64,000 bases of DNA from Glycine soja. Its lineage: Eukaryota; Streptophyta; Magnoliopsida; Fabales; Fabaceae. The position numbers were made by a program, and so were the translations under genes. The stretch covers positions 43,343,611 to 43,407,610 of the forward strand of contig NC_041003.1 in the NCBI RefSeq assembly GCF_004193775.1. Direction: 5' to 3'. Positions within the stretch are counted from its first letter, which is position 1. Each line of letters opens with the position of its first letter. Under the pieces are notes generated by a model. That model was not told where the DNA came from, ran no database searches, and worked only from the letters and a program-made list of their open reading frames with translations. This document shows positions 33,743 to 46,076 of this stretch, piece by piece.

Positions 33743-36700
33743 TCAAGTGTCAAACCTCTTTAGCCAAATATGTTGACAGGAACATGATGTTGCTGCGATG
33801 AATTCTGTCTCTGTGGTTGACAAACTTACAATTGGTTGTTTCTTAGAACACCATGATATAGCTGCAGATCCAAAAAGGAAGACATTTCCAGTTGTACTTT
33901 TTTTATCATCCACATCCCGAGCATAGTCACTATCACTATATGCTATGAGTTTATCACTTCCTCCCTTCTTGTAAAAAATTCCAAACTCAGTAGTTCCTTG
34001 TATATACCCCAGTACCCTCTTTGCTAGGTGTAGATGGAGCTGAGTGGGATGCTCCAGATACCTGTTTAAAAGACTTACAACAAACATCAAATCTGGACGA
34101 GTCGAAGTGAGATACGTAAGACAACTCACCATTTGCATGAAGCACATTTTATCAACATGTTTTCTTCCCTCATCCTTACAAATCTTAAAACCAGGAACAA
34201 TTGGAGTTTGAACTGAGTTGTTCTGATTCATCCCAAACCGTTGTAACATCTCCTCAGCTTACTTTTTTTGACAGATAAAGATTCCACCTGATTTATGCAA
34301 GACTTCAAGACCCAAAAAATACTTCATTTTACCAAGATCAGTCATGTCAAACTCAAACATCATCGAGTTCTTAAACTCAGTAAACATTGACTAGTCATTT
34401 CTTGTAAACAGAAGATCGTCAACATATAAGCTTACAATGAGAATGCTGCCCCTTTTGTTTTGTTTAACAAAAAGAGTATGCTCATATTCACATTTTTTGA
34501 GACCTTCCTTAACAAAATATGCTTCAATGCGGTTGTACCAAGCATGTGGAGCCTGTTTAAGCCCATAAAGAGCTTTCTTTAATTTATACACCTTTTCTTC
34601 ATTCCCCTTCTGCACATAACCACAAGGTTGCTCAACAAAGACATCTTCAGCTAATTCTCCATGTAAAAAGGTAGACTTCACATCTAGTTGATGTATAGCC
34701 CACCCTCTTTCTACTGTGAACGCAATTACCAACCATACAATCTCCATACGAGCTACTGGAGCAAAAACTTCTGTGTAATCTACACCATACTGCTGAGCAT
34801 ATCCTTTCACTACCAGCCTTGCTTTAACCTTGTCAACTTCTCCCTTTTCATTGAGTTTAGTCTTGTAAACCTACTTTACTCCAACTACTTTAGCTCCTTT
34901 TGGCCGATCAATTAATTCCCATATGCCATTTTTCCCAATTGCCGCAATCTCTGCATCCATGGCATTTCTCCATTTTCAATCTTCACAACTTCTTCAAAAT
35001 TGAGCGGGTCGGCACCAGCAGTATACAAGGTAAAGAATGCTGAGTAAAATGATATCTCTGCATCCATGGCATTTCTCCAATTTTCAATTTGCACAACTTC
35101 TTCAAAATTTAGCGGGTCGACACCAACAGTATACAAGGCAAAGAATGCTAAGTAAAATGCAGCCTCTTCTTCTGACAACCCTTCACCGAACACAGTCTCT
35201 TAGCCAAGCTGGTTGCTTTCTACTCCTCCCTTTGACAAGAACTTCAGAAGTTTATTGATTAGTGACAAGAGACTCCTCCGGTTGTGCATCAACAACATCT
35301 TCTTCTATAGGAGATTCTTTGGAAACAACCTTTTCATCATTTTCCCATTCTAGCTCGCATATATCAGTTGACTCATGTTGTTTGTCCCATTCTCATTCTT
35401 CATTTTCTTCAAAAACCACATCTCTGCTTACTATAATCCTTTATGAGATAGGATCATAAAGCCTGTATGCCTTTGATTCTTCGTTGATTCCGAGTAAAAC
35501 ACACCTCAAGCTTTTCTTATCTAGTTTAGATCTCAAATTATCAAGTACGTGAGCATAAGAAACACAACCAAAAACATTGAAATGTTGGACTGATGGCTTA
35601 ATTCCGCTCCAGACTTCTTCGAGTGTTGTGTCCTTCACCGCTAGCATTGGACTGCGGTTTAATACGTGCACAACCCAATTTACTGCTTTTAGCCATAAAG
35701 TTTTAGGCACTTTCTTTTCAGATAGCATGCTGCGAACCAAATTCATGATTATTCGATTCTTCCGTCTGCAACACCATTTTGTTGTGGTGAATATGCAGCT
35801 GTTAATTGTCTTTGCACTCCATGTGCATTGCAAAAGTTGTTGAATTCTTGAGATGTAAATTCTCCACCACGATCTGTGCGCAGCCCCTTGAGTGACATAT
35901 TTGTTGCTTTCTCAACATGTAACTTGAAGCTTTTGAAAATAGTAAAAGCCTCTGATTTTTCTGCCAAAAAATAAACCCAAGTTTTGCGGCTGAAATAATC
36001 AATAAAGGTAAGCAAATACCTTTTCTTGTTATTTGAGGTTAGCTTAATTGGTCCGCAAATGTCTGCATGAACAAGCTGCAAAATCTGTGAAGCTCTCCAA
36101 GAACTTTTCATGGGAAATGAATCTCGATGTTGTTTTCCCACCAGACAATCTTTGCATAGCTTAGAGGGTGGCTTAAGTAGTGGTAAACCTTCCACCATTC
36201 CTTTTTGTTGCAAAGTCTATAAGCCTTTAAAACTTAAGTGTCCAAACCTGCAATGCCACAGTTGTGCTACATCTTCCATAACTGTGTTAAAACAAGTGGG
36301 TGCTACAGGAAAAGAGATGGCATGCAAGATAAACATCCGATTCGATGACATATTAGATTTCATAATCAAACCTTTGTTTGGATGATATATTTTGCATTGT
36401 CCTTGTTGAAATAAAATGCTCAGCCCCTTCTCTTGCAATTGTCCCAGACTCAGTAAATTGTTCTTCAATTCCGGAACATAAAAAACCCCCGAGATAATGC
36501 TGATAACTCCATTTACATCAAGTCTGATGTTGCCTTTTCCATTAACCACCATGTTCGAATTATTTCCCAGCTTCATTGAATTTGAAAAATTCTCATCAAG
36601 CTCAGAAAAATATTCCTTTTTTCCACACATATGATTACTGCACCCAGAGTCAAGAAACCACACATATGTCTTTTGCTGCTTCTTTTCTTCAATATAAGCC

Positions 36701-37557
36701 ATTAATAACATGTGTTCTTCACTTTCTGCCTGACTTTCTGTAAAATTTGACACCCATTTCTTACATTCCCATTGAAAGTGCCCGAGCTTGTGACAATTAT
36801 AGCATTCCACGGTTGCTTTATCAACATTTTGTCTACTTTGTCCACAACCTCTACCTCCAAAATTCCAACGCCCTCTTCCGCGTCTAGTAGGACTAGCATA
36901 TTGGCTACCATGAGCAACCTTCAGAGCATGTTCTTCATGGATAGTATTACTCATGCGTTGTTCATGCACAAGCAAACTTCTCTGAAGCTCATCAATTGAC
37001 AGCATACTCGTTTCCTTGGATTCTTCAATTGAACAAACAACATAATTGAACTTTGGTGTCATTGACCTTAAAACCTTTTCCACCACAACAATGTCTTTCA
37101 CATCTTCACCATTGGCTTTCATCTTGTTACTGATGACAAGAACACGAGCAAGGTACTCATTCACTGATTCTCCTTCCTTCATGTGAGCGGTTTCAAACTC
37201 CTTTCGCAAAGCCTGGAGATGAGCATGCTTGACTCGGTTTGTTCCTTCATATTTTTGCTTCATGGAGTACCAAATACTCTTTGATGTATCTTTTTTAATT
37301 ATAGTTTCCAAAATTGAACGATCTAAAGCCTGAAACAGATAGTTCTTAGCTTTAAGATCTTTCAATTTCTGCTCTTCATAAGTTTTCTTTTGTGCCTCGA
37401 ACAGAATGACACCTTTTGCTGTTGCAGAAACTCCATTTTCCACCACAACCCAATACTCCTTTGAGCGAGGAAAATTCTCCATAAGCATTTTCCAATGACT
37501 ATAGTGACCATCAAATCGTGGCACTGTTGGTTGAACAAAAGCACCCTCCGTAGCCAT
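33743..37557 (-). pseudogene. Copia gag-pol polyprotein, disabled by stops and a frameshift
   Basis: Translation starts at ATG 37557. Gag has the zinc knuckle CYNCHKLGHFQWEC (near 36,766-36,807) and the protease has the active-site motif WFLDSGCSNHM (near 36,626-36,663). The integrase has HCRFGH, CKDCLVGK, HADICGP and LRTDRGGEF. The reverse transcriptase has YVDDLLF (near 34,402-34,425) and the RNase H has STTETEFIAATSC. Lesions are a TAG near 36,217 after HLSFKGL, a frameshift near 35,760 in QNGVADGR, a TAG at about 34,872 replacing Trp in GVKWVYKTK, and stops at about 34,389 and 34,260. A ~108-bp segment is tandemly duplicated (see 34950-35165). The element cannot make a full polyprotein. 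Confidence 0.92.
34950..35165 (-). repeat. ~108-bp tandem duplication inside copia pol
   Basis: Two adjacent copies (about 34,950-35,057 and 35,058-35,165) both start CTCTGCATCCATGGCATTTC and both encode DPLNFEEVV followed by an IEN-like motif. This motif normally occurs once just before the reverse transcriptase. The copies differ by several substitutions and one indel. Confidence 0.85.
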
Positions 37558-37608
37558 TGTCGTTGCCTAAATCCGAGAAGATTGCCGCTTCTACAGAGCC
37601 CCTTGCGA

Positions 37609-37621
37609 GGCTCTGATACCA
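37609..37621 (-). other. Copia primer-binding site
   Basis: The minus strand reads TGGTATCAGAGCC, complementary to the 3' end of initiator methionine tRNA, two bases inside the 5' LTR. It is the standard primer site for plant copia elements. Confidence 0.92.
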
Positions 37622-37623
37622 AA

Positions 37624-37880
37624 TGATAAATTTAACAATAACGTAACTGTGTGTGTGAGAGAGAGATCTTGAAAGGAATGTTCTCAATGTGTATATCTTA
37701 TTGAATGGAAAGCATCAGGCTATTGAATAGCCATACATCGCAGAGCAAAACAGAAAGATAGCAAACTAGAAAAATGCGATAAATAAGAAATTACTGCTAG
37801 TAGACTCCTAATTGATAAGACCTATTCTAAAGGAAATGAATCCCTAATAAAGTGGAATTTTATTAGACTTATTCCTAACA
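37624..37880 (-). repeat. Copia 5' LTR
   Basis: About 257 bp, TG...CA bounded, homologous along its whole length to 33203-33437. It has an extra GATAGCAAACTAGAA-type segment in the middle. Confidence 0.93.
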
Positions 37881-40153
37881 ATTCAAACATCTTCATTTCA
37901 AGTCTGACAATATCGATGATTGCGCCAACGACCTCTGCCACTAGGGTTCCTTTCTTAGCGTAGTCATGGTTGTATATCTATCTTTTTTAATGAAGGGTTA
38001 AAATGGTCTATTCATAAAGTATTTCATTTTAGTATATTTTTTAACCAAATAAATATCCAATTACTATTTTATAATCTGCACCGTTCAATTGTTTCATTTT
38101 ATATCCAACGGTGAGAGACGAGGGTAAAATGAACTTTTTGACTTACAAAAAATAATAGTCCACGGTGAACCATCTATTGGCAATTTTTTTACGGTGGATC
38201 AGTGTACTATGTGGTCCACCGGTGGGGAAGGCTTTACTGGCCGTTGCATTTATTTTTTTAAAAATTGAGCGGTTCAGATTGTCTTAAATATGAAATGAAT
38301 AGGGAATATGCACAAATGTTGAACAGTACAAGCGAATTCTTCCGAAATCAGTGTAGAATAGATTTGAAATCATTTATCATTTATTAAAATTGTGGGTTGT
38401 TAGTCCCTTATCGGGTATTTATTTATCTATAATCTATCTATAACAATTAACAATTAAAAAAAAGTCAATTATAAAAACCGTTGAATCTTTTTTATTTTCA
38501 AAATTCAATAATTAATAATTATCTATAATCTATAACCATTACAATTAAAAAACATCAAATTTAAAAATTATTGGTTGTTAGTCCTTTTATTTTCAAAATT
38601 TAACATTTCACAATTATAAACCGTTAATTTTAAAAACCGTCGAATCTTTTTTATTTTCAAAATTTAACAATTAATAATGAAAAATATAAATGAAGGAATT
38701 GCATCAATAGAAATCACATATCAAAAGGAGAATAAGACAAATGACAAGCAAATAACAACTTTTCAACATTAACTCAACTTAGAAGTCAGAAATGTATAAC
38801 ATATTGATATATTGATGTGAAGTTCAAATGTGTTTTCAGCCTAAAGTATATGGATCAGACACACGCGCCATATAGACCTTAGGAAAATAAAGTAGAAATC
38901 AAGTAGTATTAAAGGTTTGTCATAATTTGTTTTTCGAGTTATCTTTTTTACCTATTTGTCATGACATATTTTATATTATATTCTTCAACTATCTGAAAAA
39001 AAATTACTCTTGAATGGTTATTGACTACTATTGTCTTAAAAATATAATTTAATGAGTAATATAACTTATTAAAAAAATATTTAACAAATCTTTGTGGATA
39101 ACATATAAATGGTAGTAAAAAGAAGTGTAGATACAAAGAAGTAAAAATATAAAAAAAATGACGTACGAAACACAAAAAGAAAAACAAAAATAAATGAAAA
39201 ATGCAAAAAAGAAAAAAAAACGAAAAAGTAAGAACGGAAAGAAAAAGAACTAAAGGAAAAAAGTAAAACACGAAAAGGAATAAAAAAACGTAAAAAAATT
39301 TTATTGGGCTTAACCATTATAATAAACTGTTCTGAACTTTTTAAACAGTACTTTTTTTATCCTATTTACATGGTTCCCGGGTGCATTTGAGGCAGTGGTC
39401 CACCGTAGAATCATCTTTTATTAGAATTTAAAATTTAAAGTGAACATATTTTCTTTTCAAATATGTCACCTCAAACACAAACAGGAGGCTACTAACTTTA
39501 TTTTTAACAATGTTATTAATTTAATATATAATTAATTATAGTAAAAGAAAGAAAAATTAGGAAACCCTATATCTAAATACTATGTGAGTTTAAATTTTAT
39601 ATATTATTGGTATAAAATATTTTTAAATAGGAATTTATCTTTTTACATATTATATTAACAAATAAGACTATATAATAAATAATTAAATTATATTAAATAT
39701 TGGTGTAAAAGTATTTTTAATTTCAGGGCATATAAATTAACGCATGATATATTTAATGAAGAATATCATCGATATAAAAAATTCAACAATCCATCTATTT
39801 TACCAATAATCGACATATTTAGCTTAGAGCAAAATGAAAAGTTACTAATAATAGTATAAAAATTTAGTCATCTTGTTTTAGTTTTTCTTTGCAATATATT
39901 TATGATCGTGACAATTGCTTGAACAAAAAGTTGTTTTATTTGTTTGGTGTGTTCTCATCAAAATGACCCTCCAAAAAACACTTGTCATAACAATATTTGT
40001 AATAAATTATATTAGCGTTTGTTTGTTTGCTCTATCAGTTGCCTTAAGAAAGCTGCAAGTACAATATAAATAGCTTTATGCCATAACATTCTACAAATCA
40101 CCCATTTTTTAAAAGAAGTGGAAGAAAGGCATAGATAAGAAGGGAAGATAAAA
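37881..40153. other. Intergenic DNA with tandem AT-rich repeats
   Basis: At 38,400-38,660 a ~125-190-base unit (containing AACCGTTGAATCTTTTTTATTTTCAAAATT) is repeated with variation. The blocks ACGGTGGATC...GGTCCACCGG (38,192-38,222) and GTGGTCCACCGTAG (39,395) are related inverted motifs and may mark a degraded TIR element. The frames at 38948-39317 are low-complexity Phe-rich translations of an A-rich tract. The presumed promoter of the polygalacturonase copy lies at the end. Confidence 0.5.
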
Positions 40154-41806
40154 ATGAGTTTTTCATGGAGTATGACCACATTAGCTTTGCTACTATTGCT
40201 AGCTTCATATGTCAAAGTTCAAGCTAACCTTTTTGATATAAGAAAATATGGTGCAGTACCTAATGGAGACATAACCATGGTAAGATCAAATCAAGTTTTA
40301 ACAATTTGAAAAACATTTTTTTTATATGTAAATCCCATAATTAAAAAAGTTATAAGATGAATTTTTGTCTTGATTTTTCTAAGTTTTTGTTTGGCTTGTT
40401 CTTCAGGCTTTGCAAAAAGCTTGGACACATGCATGTGCATCAATGACTACAAGCAAAATTGTGATTCCTAACGGTAAATACAAGTTGAGACAAATAGACT
40501 TTATGGGACCTTGCAAGGCTCCTATTGAGGTCCAGGTTAATGGGTTAATTAAAATTCCAAAAAATCTATTTCACATTAATGGACAAGAACAATGGGTTAG
40601 ATTTGGATATATTAATTTCTTAACCTTATCCGGTAATGGAACTTTTCATGGTCGAGGAAAAATGGCTTGGAAACAAAATAATTGTTCAGCAAATTACAAG
40701 AATTGCAAGAAACTTGCCATGGTAAATATAATCAAGTATTTACTTAATATATATTGAAATTAGTATGTACTAATGCATTTTCATTACATTTCCTAACAAT
40801 TAACTATTATGTACTTTTGGTAATATTTTTTGCAGAATTTTGGTTTTGGCTTTGTCAATAATTTAATAATTATGGACATAACTTTAAAGGATAGCAAATA
40901 TTTTCATGTGAATATTTTTGGGTGCAAGAACATTACATTTACAAACTTCAGAGTTAGCTCAACTACATATAATCCCAATACTGATAGAATTCACATTGAA
41001 AAATTAACTCAAGTGAAGATTACTAACTCACAAATTGGCACTGGCGATGATTGCATATCACTGGGTGATGGGAGCAAAGAAGTAACTATCCTAAATGTAA
41101 CATGTGGGCCTGAACATGGTATTAGTGTTGGAAGCTTAGAAAAATATTCAAATGAAGATTCTGTAGAGGATCTTATTGTCAAGAATTGTACACTAAAAAA
41201 CACAAACAATGGTCTAAGGATCAAAACTTGGCCTAGTACCCTAATAACTTCTCTTGCATCTGATTAACATTTTGAAGATATCATAATGATTAATGTCAGC
41301 AACCCTATAATTATAAATCAAGAGTACTCCCATGGAATCAATGCTCAAAACAGGTATATAACCAAATGTCACTTTTCAACATAGGTAGCCATGAGAATGT
41401 AAGAAAAAATAATAAATGTTAATCATATAATTATATATAAATGGTCATGATTGATTTTACTTAAATATAATCTTGACTATTTATTTACAGTTATGTAAAT
41501 AGACATATGCACACATATCACTTAGATAAATAATTGATTAATTTACTTCTAACTTTTTTATTTATTTATGGTTTCAATGTTTAGAGTCCATCAAAAATAA
41601 AGATAAGCAAAGTCACTTTCAAAAATATTAGAGGAACTTCAGCAACTCAAGAAAGGATAACTCTTATTTGTAGCAGTGGTGTTCCATGTGAAACTGTGGA
41701 GCTCAGTGACATAAATCTAAGATTTAATGAAATTATTTTAACAACTGCGAAATGTGCAAATGTCAAGCCTAATTTTGAAGGGAAAGCATCAATATGTGCA
41801 ACTTAG
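40154..41806 (+). pseudogene. Exopolygalacturonase (GH28) pseudogene
   Basis: A pectin-hydrolysing polygalacturonase of the clade that includes pollen exopolygalacturonases. Four exons are recognisable: 40154-40279, 40407-40721, 40836-41353 and 41585-41806, with GT/AG sites. The N-terminus MSFSWSMTTLALLLLLASYV is a signal peptide. GH28 motifs seen are NTDRIHI, GTGDDCISLG and RIKTWP. The GHG motif reads PEHGISVGS instead of the usual PGHGISIGS, a Gly-to-Glu change beside the active-site His. Two lesions disable it: a TAA after LASD (about 41,264, usually Leu in the ASDLHFEDI block), and a 1-bp deletion at about 41,328 where EYC-PWNQCSKQ should be read. Removing the deletion would bring exon 3 to 519 bases and restore phase into exon 4 (SPSKIKISKVTFKNI). 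The structure is otherwise intact, so loss looks recent. Confidence 0.9.
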
Positions 41807-42592
41807 ATAGATGCAAGCTATTCTTTGTTTAGCCTACCATATTTAATTTGAGTAAATTAAACACTCAAATTTGTCCCCTAAAAATTTAATGGCAAACATG
41901 ATACTCCTCAAAAAATATAAAAATTTGACCTTAATTCTTACAAGTACAAATTACAAATGTCGATTATGTTAATCTTTTTTAAGGACTACAAGTCTCATGA
42001 TCATAGACTAATACAATCAATATTTATGATTTTTAAGAATTAATGTAAGATTTTGTATTATTGTGTTTAAATTTCTCAAGGACAAATTTTGGGTTTCATT
42101 CCCTTAATTGCCTAGGATGGATTGTTATGCCTTTGTAATTAATCATCGTAGTTACTTTTTTTTCTCTTTGCTCGATTAATGGTAAAGAAATTTCACTCCT
42201 TCGTTTAGAACTACCATGTAACTTTGTACCAAAAGAAAAGAATTACCGTGTAACTTGTTACGTACATTGAATTTAAACTGATGATTACATGTTCATAACA
42301 TGAATTTCCTTGTTATTATTTTCTTTTCTCACCCTTTTTTCCAAAATGATGCCCATTTTTTCTTTACATTAAATAATTTTAAAAATTGATTTGAAAGAGA
42401 AAAGAAGGAAATGAATTTTTTGGTGACATAATTTTGAGAATAATTTGTATATGGAAGAAGAGTTTGATGAAGGAAGAAGCTCTATTAGGTACCATACACG
42501 ATTTGCTATTATTTTCTTTTATCTCCCTTTTTCTTAAATGATCCCCATTTTTTCTGGGCCTATGTAATAGTTATCATAATGGATCTGAGCTC

Positions 42593-42708
42593 AATTTGTA
42601 AAAGTGAACTAAAGACGCGTATAAAATGTATAATTGAACCATAGTCAAATTTTGATTGTTGTTAAATGTAAAATAGGAATTTAGGGTTGTTAAGCTTGCT
42701 AGATAGCA
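42593..42708 (+). repeat. Diverged repeat, copy 1 of 2
   Basis: This ~115-bp stretch, ending GAATTTAGGGTTGTTAAGCT, matches 44070-44196 with many differences but an identical GAATTTAGGGTTGTTAAGCTTGCTA core. Confidence 0.7.
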
Positions 42709-43739
42709 TACAATCTATCTGTAATAATAATTTTGTAAATTCATTCAGATGTTTAAGGTTTCGGAGTACATGTGTCAAATGCATAGAATTTCGGTTGCCA
42801 CATGTCATAAAATGGTACTTCATAAATATTTGATTCAGTTACATTAATGAGTTTTATATAGATAAATTTGAATTTAAAATTCAAAATTCATTATTTCTGC
42901 GCATGCAAATATTTATGAGACTAGAGGAAATTTAATTTAGCATAAATTGTTGAGAAAGTATAAAAATGTATTATATAAACGTATCAGGTTTTATTTTCTA
43001 TTCATTATACAAGATTTTGATTTTTTTTTCCTCTAAAAACATTCCCTTTTCCTTGCTTCTCTATAAATTAAAAAATATGGATGGATGAAGAATTAGGAGA
43101 ATAGAATAAATATGGACAAACAATCGTATTCTCTTTTCTTTGCTTCTAGTTTTTTCATCCAAAAGTTGTATTGGAACAAATTTCTTCTAATTCTTCTTCT
43201 TCCCTGATACTCTTTTTTTTTTTTTTTCTCTCTCTCTCATTTATAAAGGTTTTACATTTTACTCCAAAGAAATCATTTGTGTGATTCATTCACCCAAAAA
43301 TATATTTTTTAGCCTTACTTCTACATCTTTTTCTATTTTTTGCTTATTAATTTTACTCCTATAATAGTATGGTGACATCTTCTGTCACAACAAGTTTCAA
43401 CAACTGATTCAAAAGTTTCAACAATATTCACATAAAAATAAACATGATCATTTTTTATAAATAATTTTTTTTACTTAATTTTACTAATATTATTAAAATT
43501 TATAGACCTTTTCTTATAATAAGCATTAAAGGAAATAATTTAGAAGCTTACATATTAATAAAAATATATTTATATCAACAAAAGTTAATATTACATATCA
43601 ATTAAAATAATAATAAAATACTAATTATCCATGTATTACACATAAATAATCAATTTGTGACGGTTATATCATCGGAGGACTATAATGAATCTAGGTATTT
43701 GAAGTATATATAGTACCAGTCAAATTAAGAATAAAAAAA

Positions 43740-44480
43740 TCTTAAAAAATACGTCACAATAAACCATCTAGCTTGTATTGTGAAAACATTCTTTATAATT
43801 GAGAAGAATATTCACGCTTGTGTACTCATACGTGGATTTTTTTTGGATGAATACAAAAAATATTATGTCATACATTACATTTATAAACCTAATTAACAAA
43901 CTATAAATTTATGTTTATAAAATACGTCAACAATTGTATTACATAGTACATACTTTTTTTAATTACTAAAAGATAAAAGACTAAAATTAATTATAACAAA
44001 AAAGTTAAAAGATCAAGCTGGAAAAAATATATATTAATTTTGGCTATAATGCATTTGAGCATTTGCTCATTTTTGTAAAAATTGAAATGAAGATACATCT
44101 AAAATGTATAAATTTAACGTCAAGTGATTTTGGCTGTTGCTAAATATAAATTAAAATCAGAATTTAGGGTTGTTAAGCTTGCTAACTGGCAGAATATCAA
44201 TAAATTATGAGGGTGAAAAGAATATTTTTAAGATTTTACTTTACAACATCACTATAATCCAACAAGTATTGTGTAGACATGCACCATAGTCTAGAAGGAT
44301 CAAGAATAAAGAAGATATATACACTTATGTACACACGAAACATTATGTCATACATTACATATTACAACTTTTCAAAAAACAGAAAAAGAAAAAAAGAAAG
44401 GCCTTACGTGTGTGATCCTAACCAACTATAAATTTTGGGTGTAAAAAATACATCAACGTACTATTGTACTAAATATAATT
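43740..44480 (+). repeat. Diverged tandem segmental duplication
   Basis: Blocks at about 43,740-43,970 recur in the same order at about 44,240-44,480. They include ATGTCATACATTACAT, AACTATAAATTT and the ATACGTCAACA/ATACATCAACG block. The ~110-base stretch at 44,070-44,196, which matches 42593-42708, lies between them. Order and orientation agree, so an old ~0.5-1.5 kb tandem duplication with later decay is likely. Confidence 0.6.
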
Positions 44481-45831
44481 CTTATTTGAAATCAATTACA
44501 TGCACCAAGATACATGTGACTCATTTAATTTAACCAAATTATACAATTTACTACCACTACAGGAGAAAGAGCTTTCCAGGATGATTTTTATATATATTCA
44601 TAAACAGTTTCAAATCGTTTTAGAAAAATTATTATTTTAAAACAGTTTTTAACTAAACACTATCTTAAAATACTATCATTTGAAGATGGTTTTTATATCA
44701 TGACCCGGCCCGTTGATGTACACATCATTTGAAAACGGCTTTTATAAAACTATTTTCATTTAGAAATATCCTATTTACAAAATTGTTTTGGGAGAATCAA
44801 TGTCAAAAAAATGTGTCATATTGAATTTCATTTTAAGATTGGTATAAATTGACACAGAAGAATGATGCTTTGTAATTAAGGTAGAAATGGCGGCAGGGAG
44901 TTAGAAAAATTGTGCACAAATTCGAATTCAATTAATAAATTGAAAGAACAGTGGTCAGCATGAAATGAACACAAGTTGTTTAATGAGATGAACTGCTACC
45001 AACTCCAATCTTTGGCTTTCGGGAAAGAAACTTCTCATTTTTATCTAATTAATTACAATATTCTCCCATTGCCAGCAATTCCTGAAAACCATTCTTCACC
45101 AATAAATTTTTGTTGGGCTACCATTAACATCCCAAGCATTAACAGTCACTGGTATTTTAGTTATGCACATGATAAATATTTATTGAAATACAACTAAAAT
45201 CTATAATAAATAAATATAAAAGTTATATTAGAATTAAAACTTTTAACTATAATAAATAATTCATAATGTGATACTAGGTTATTTTAATTATTGATAATTT
45301 TTTAAAATAATAAAACCAAATTTAGAAATAATGATAAAAATAATAGATTGAAAATATAAGGGTTCAAGAAAAATCTCTAAAAACATTGTCATTGTAGAAA
45401 AATTCTTCAAAAAACACTCTTATTTAATATAGTTATTCTAATAATATATATGTTAAGGGATAAAAGTTTTTTTCCTTTAGCCTTATATTTTTTTCTGAAA
45501 GAATCATTTATATTTATATTATTCTTTTAAAAAATGTCATTTTATTATAAAAATTAATGGGTGTCTGTTCAAATTTTGTTTCAACGCAAAGAAAAAGGAA
45601 TTAAAATAAAACTTGTTTGAAATAAAAGTGGTTTGGAAGGTGTGCCTAACGGGGATTTATTTTGACGAAAACAATTCAACAGATATAATATAAAAACAAC
45701 TATTTATGCGCCCTTTAGATGACAATTTCAATTTTTCAGGATAATTCATTTCTTAGATTAGAATGATGCCAAGGTCTGCCTAACATCTGGAATCCGAATG
45801 TCAAAATAGAAAAATGTCAAAATACATTATG

Positions 45832-46076
45832 ACTATGTTTGAATGAACTTTTTATAAACACTTAAAAAAATTAAAATAAACTTAGTTAATTTAATTTCTA
45901 ATTTAAGCTGAAATCAACTTATGTAATTAACTTTTATATATAAAACGTCTTTTCATTTAACTCTTCAAAAATTTAACATGTATAAATTGATTTTAATTTA
46001 TGCAAAAGTTTAATGTATTTTTTTCTTATTATTTTTTAGAAGTGTTTATGAAAAAAAATTATCCAAACAAAACGTA
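45832..46076. mobile_element. ~245-bp MITE
   Basis: The left end (ACTATGTTTGAATGAACTTT then TTATAAACACTT) matches the reverse complement of the right end (TACGTTTTGTTTGGATAATT then TTTCATAAACACTT). The interior is AT-rich and non-coding. The superfamily is not assigned. Confidence 0.65.

Larger units (their letters stand above)
33203..37880 (-). mobile_element. Copia-type LTR retrotransposon, structurally complete, coding dead
   Basis: On the minus strand, the 5' LTR is 37624-37880 and the 3' LTR is 33203-33437, both bounded by TG...CA. The insertion is flanked by the 5-bp duplication ATTCA (33198-33202 and 37881-37885). The primer-binding site TGGTATCAGAGCC, complementary to the initiator Met tRNA, lies just inside the 5' LTR. 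A purine-rich tract AAGGGAGGAATTG precedes the 3' LTR. The internal order gag, protease, integrase, reverse transcriptase, RNase H identifies Ty1/copia. By eye the LTRs differ at about 16 positions plus two indels, so the insertion is not recent. This count was made by hand and was not computed. Confidence 0.95.

Noticed and set aside
38948..39317. Two overlapping minus-strand frames of 78-107 residues
   Set aside because: They are Phe/Leu-rich translations of an A-rich tract, with no motif or codon-like structure.
44559..44850. CACTACAGGAGAAAGAGC sequence resembling a CACTA transposon end
   Set aside because: No matching inverted terminus, target-site duplication or transposase was found nearby, so it is only mentioned in the intergenic description.
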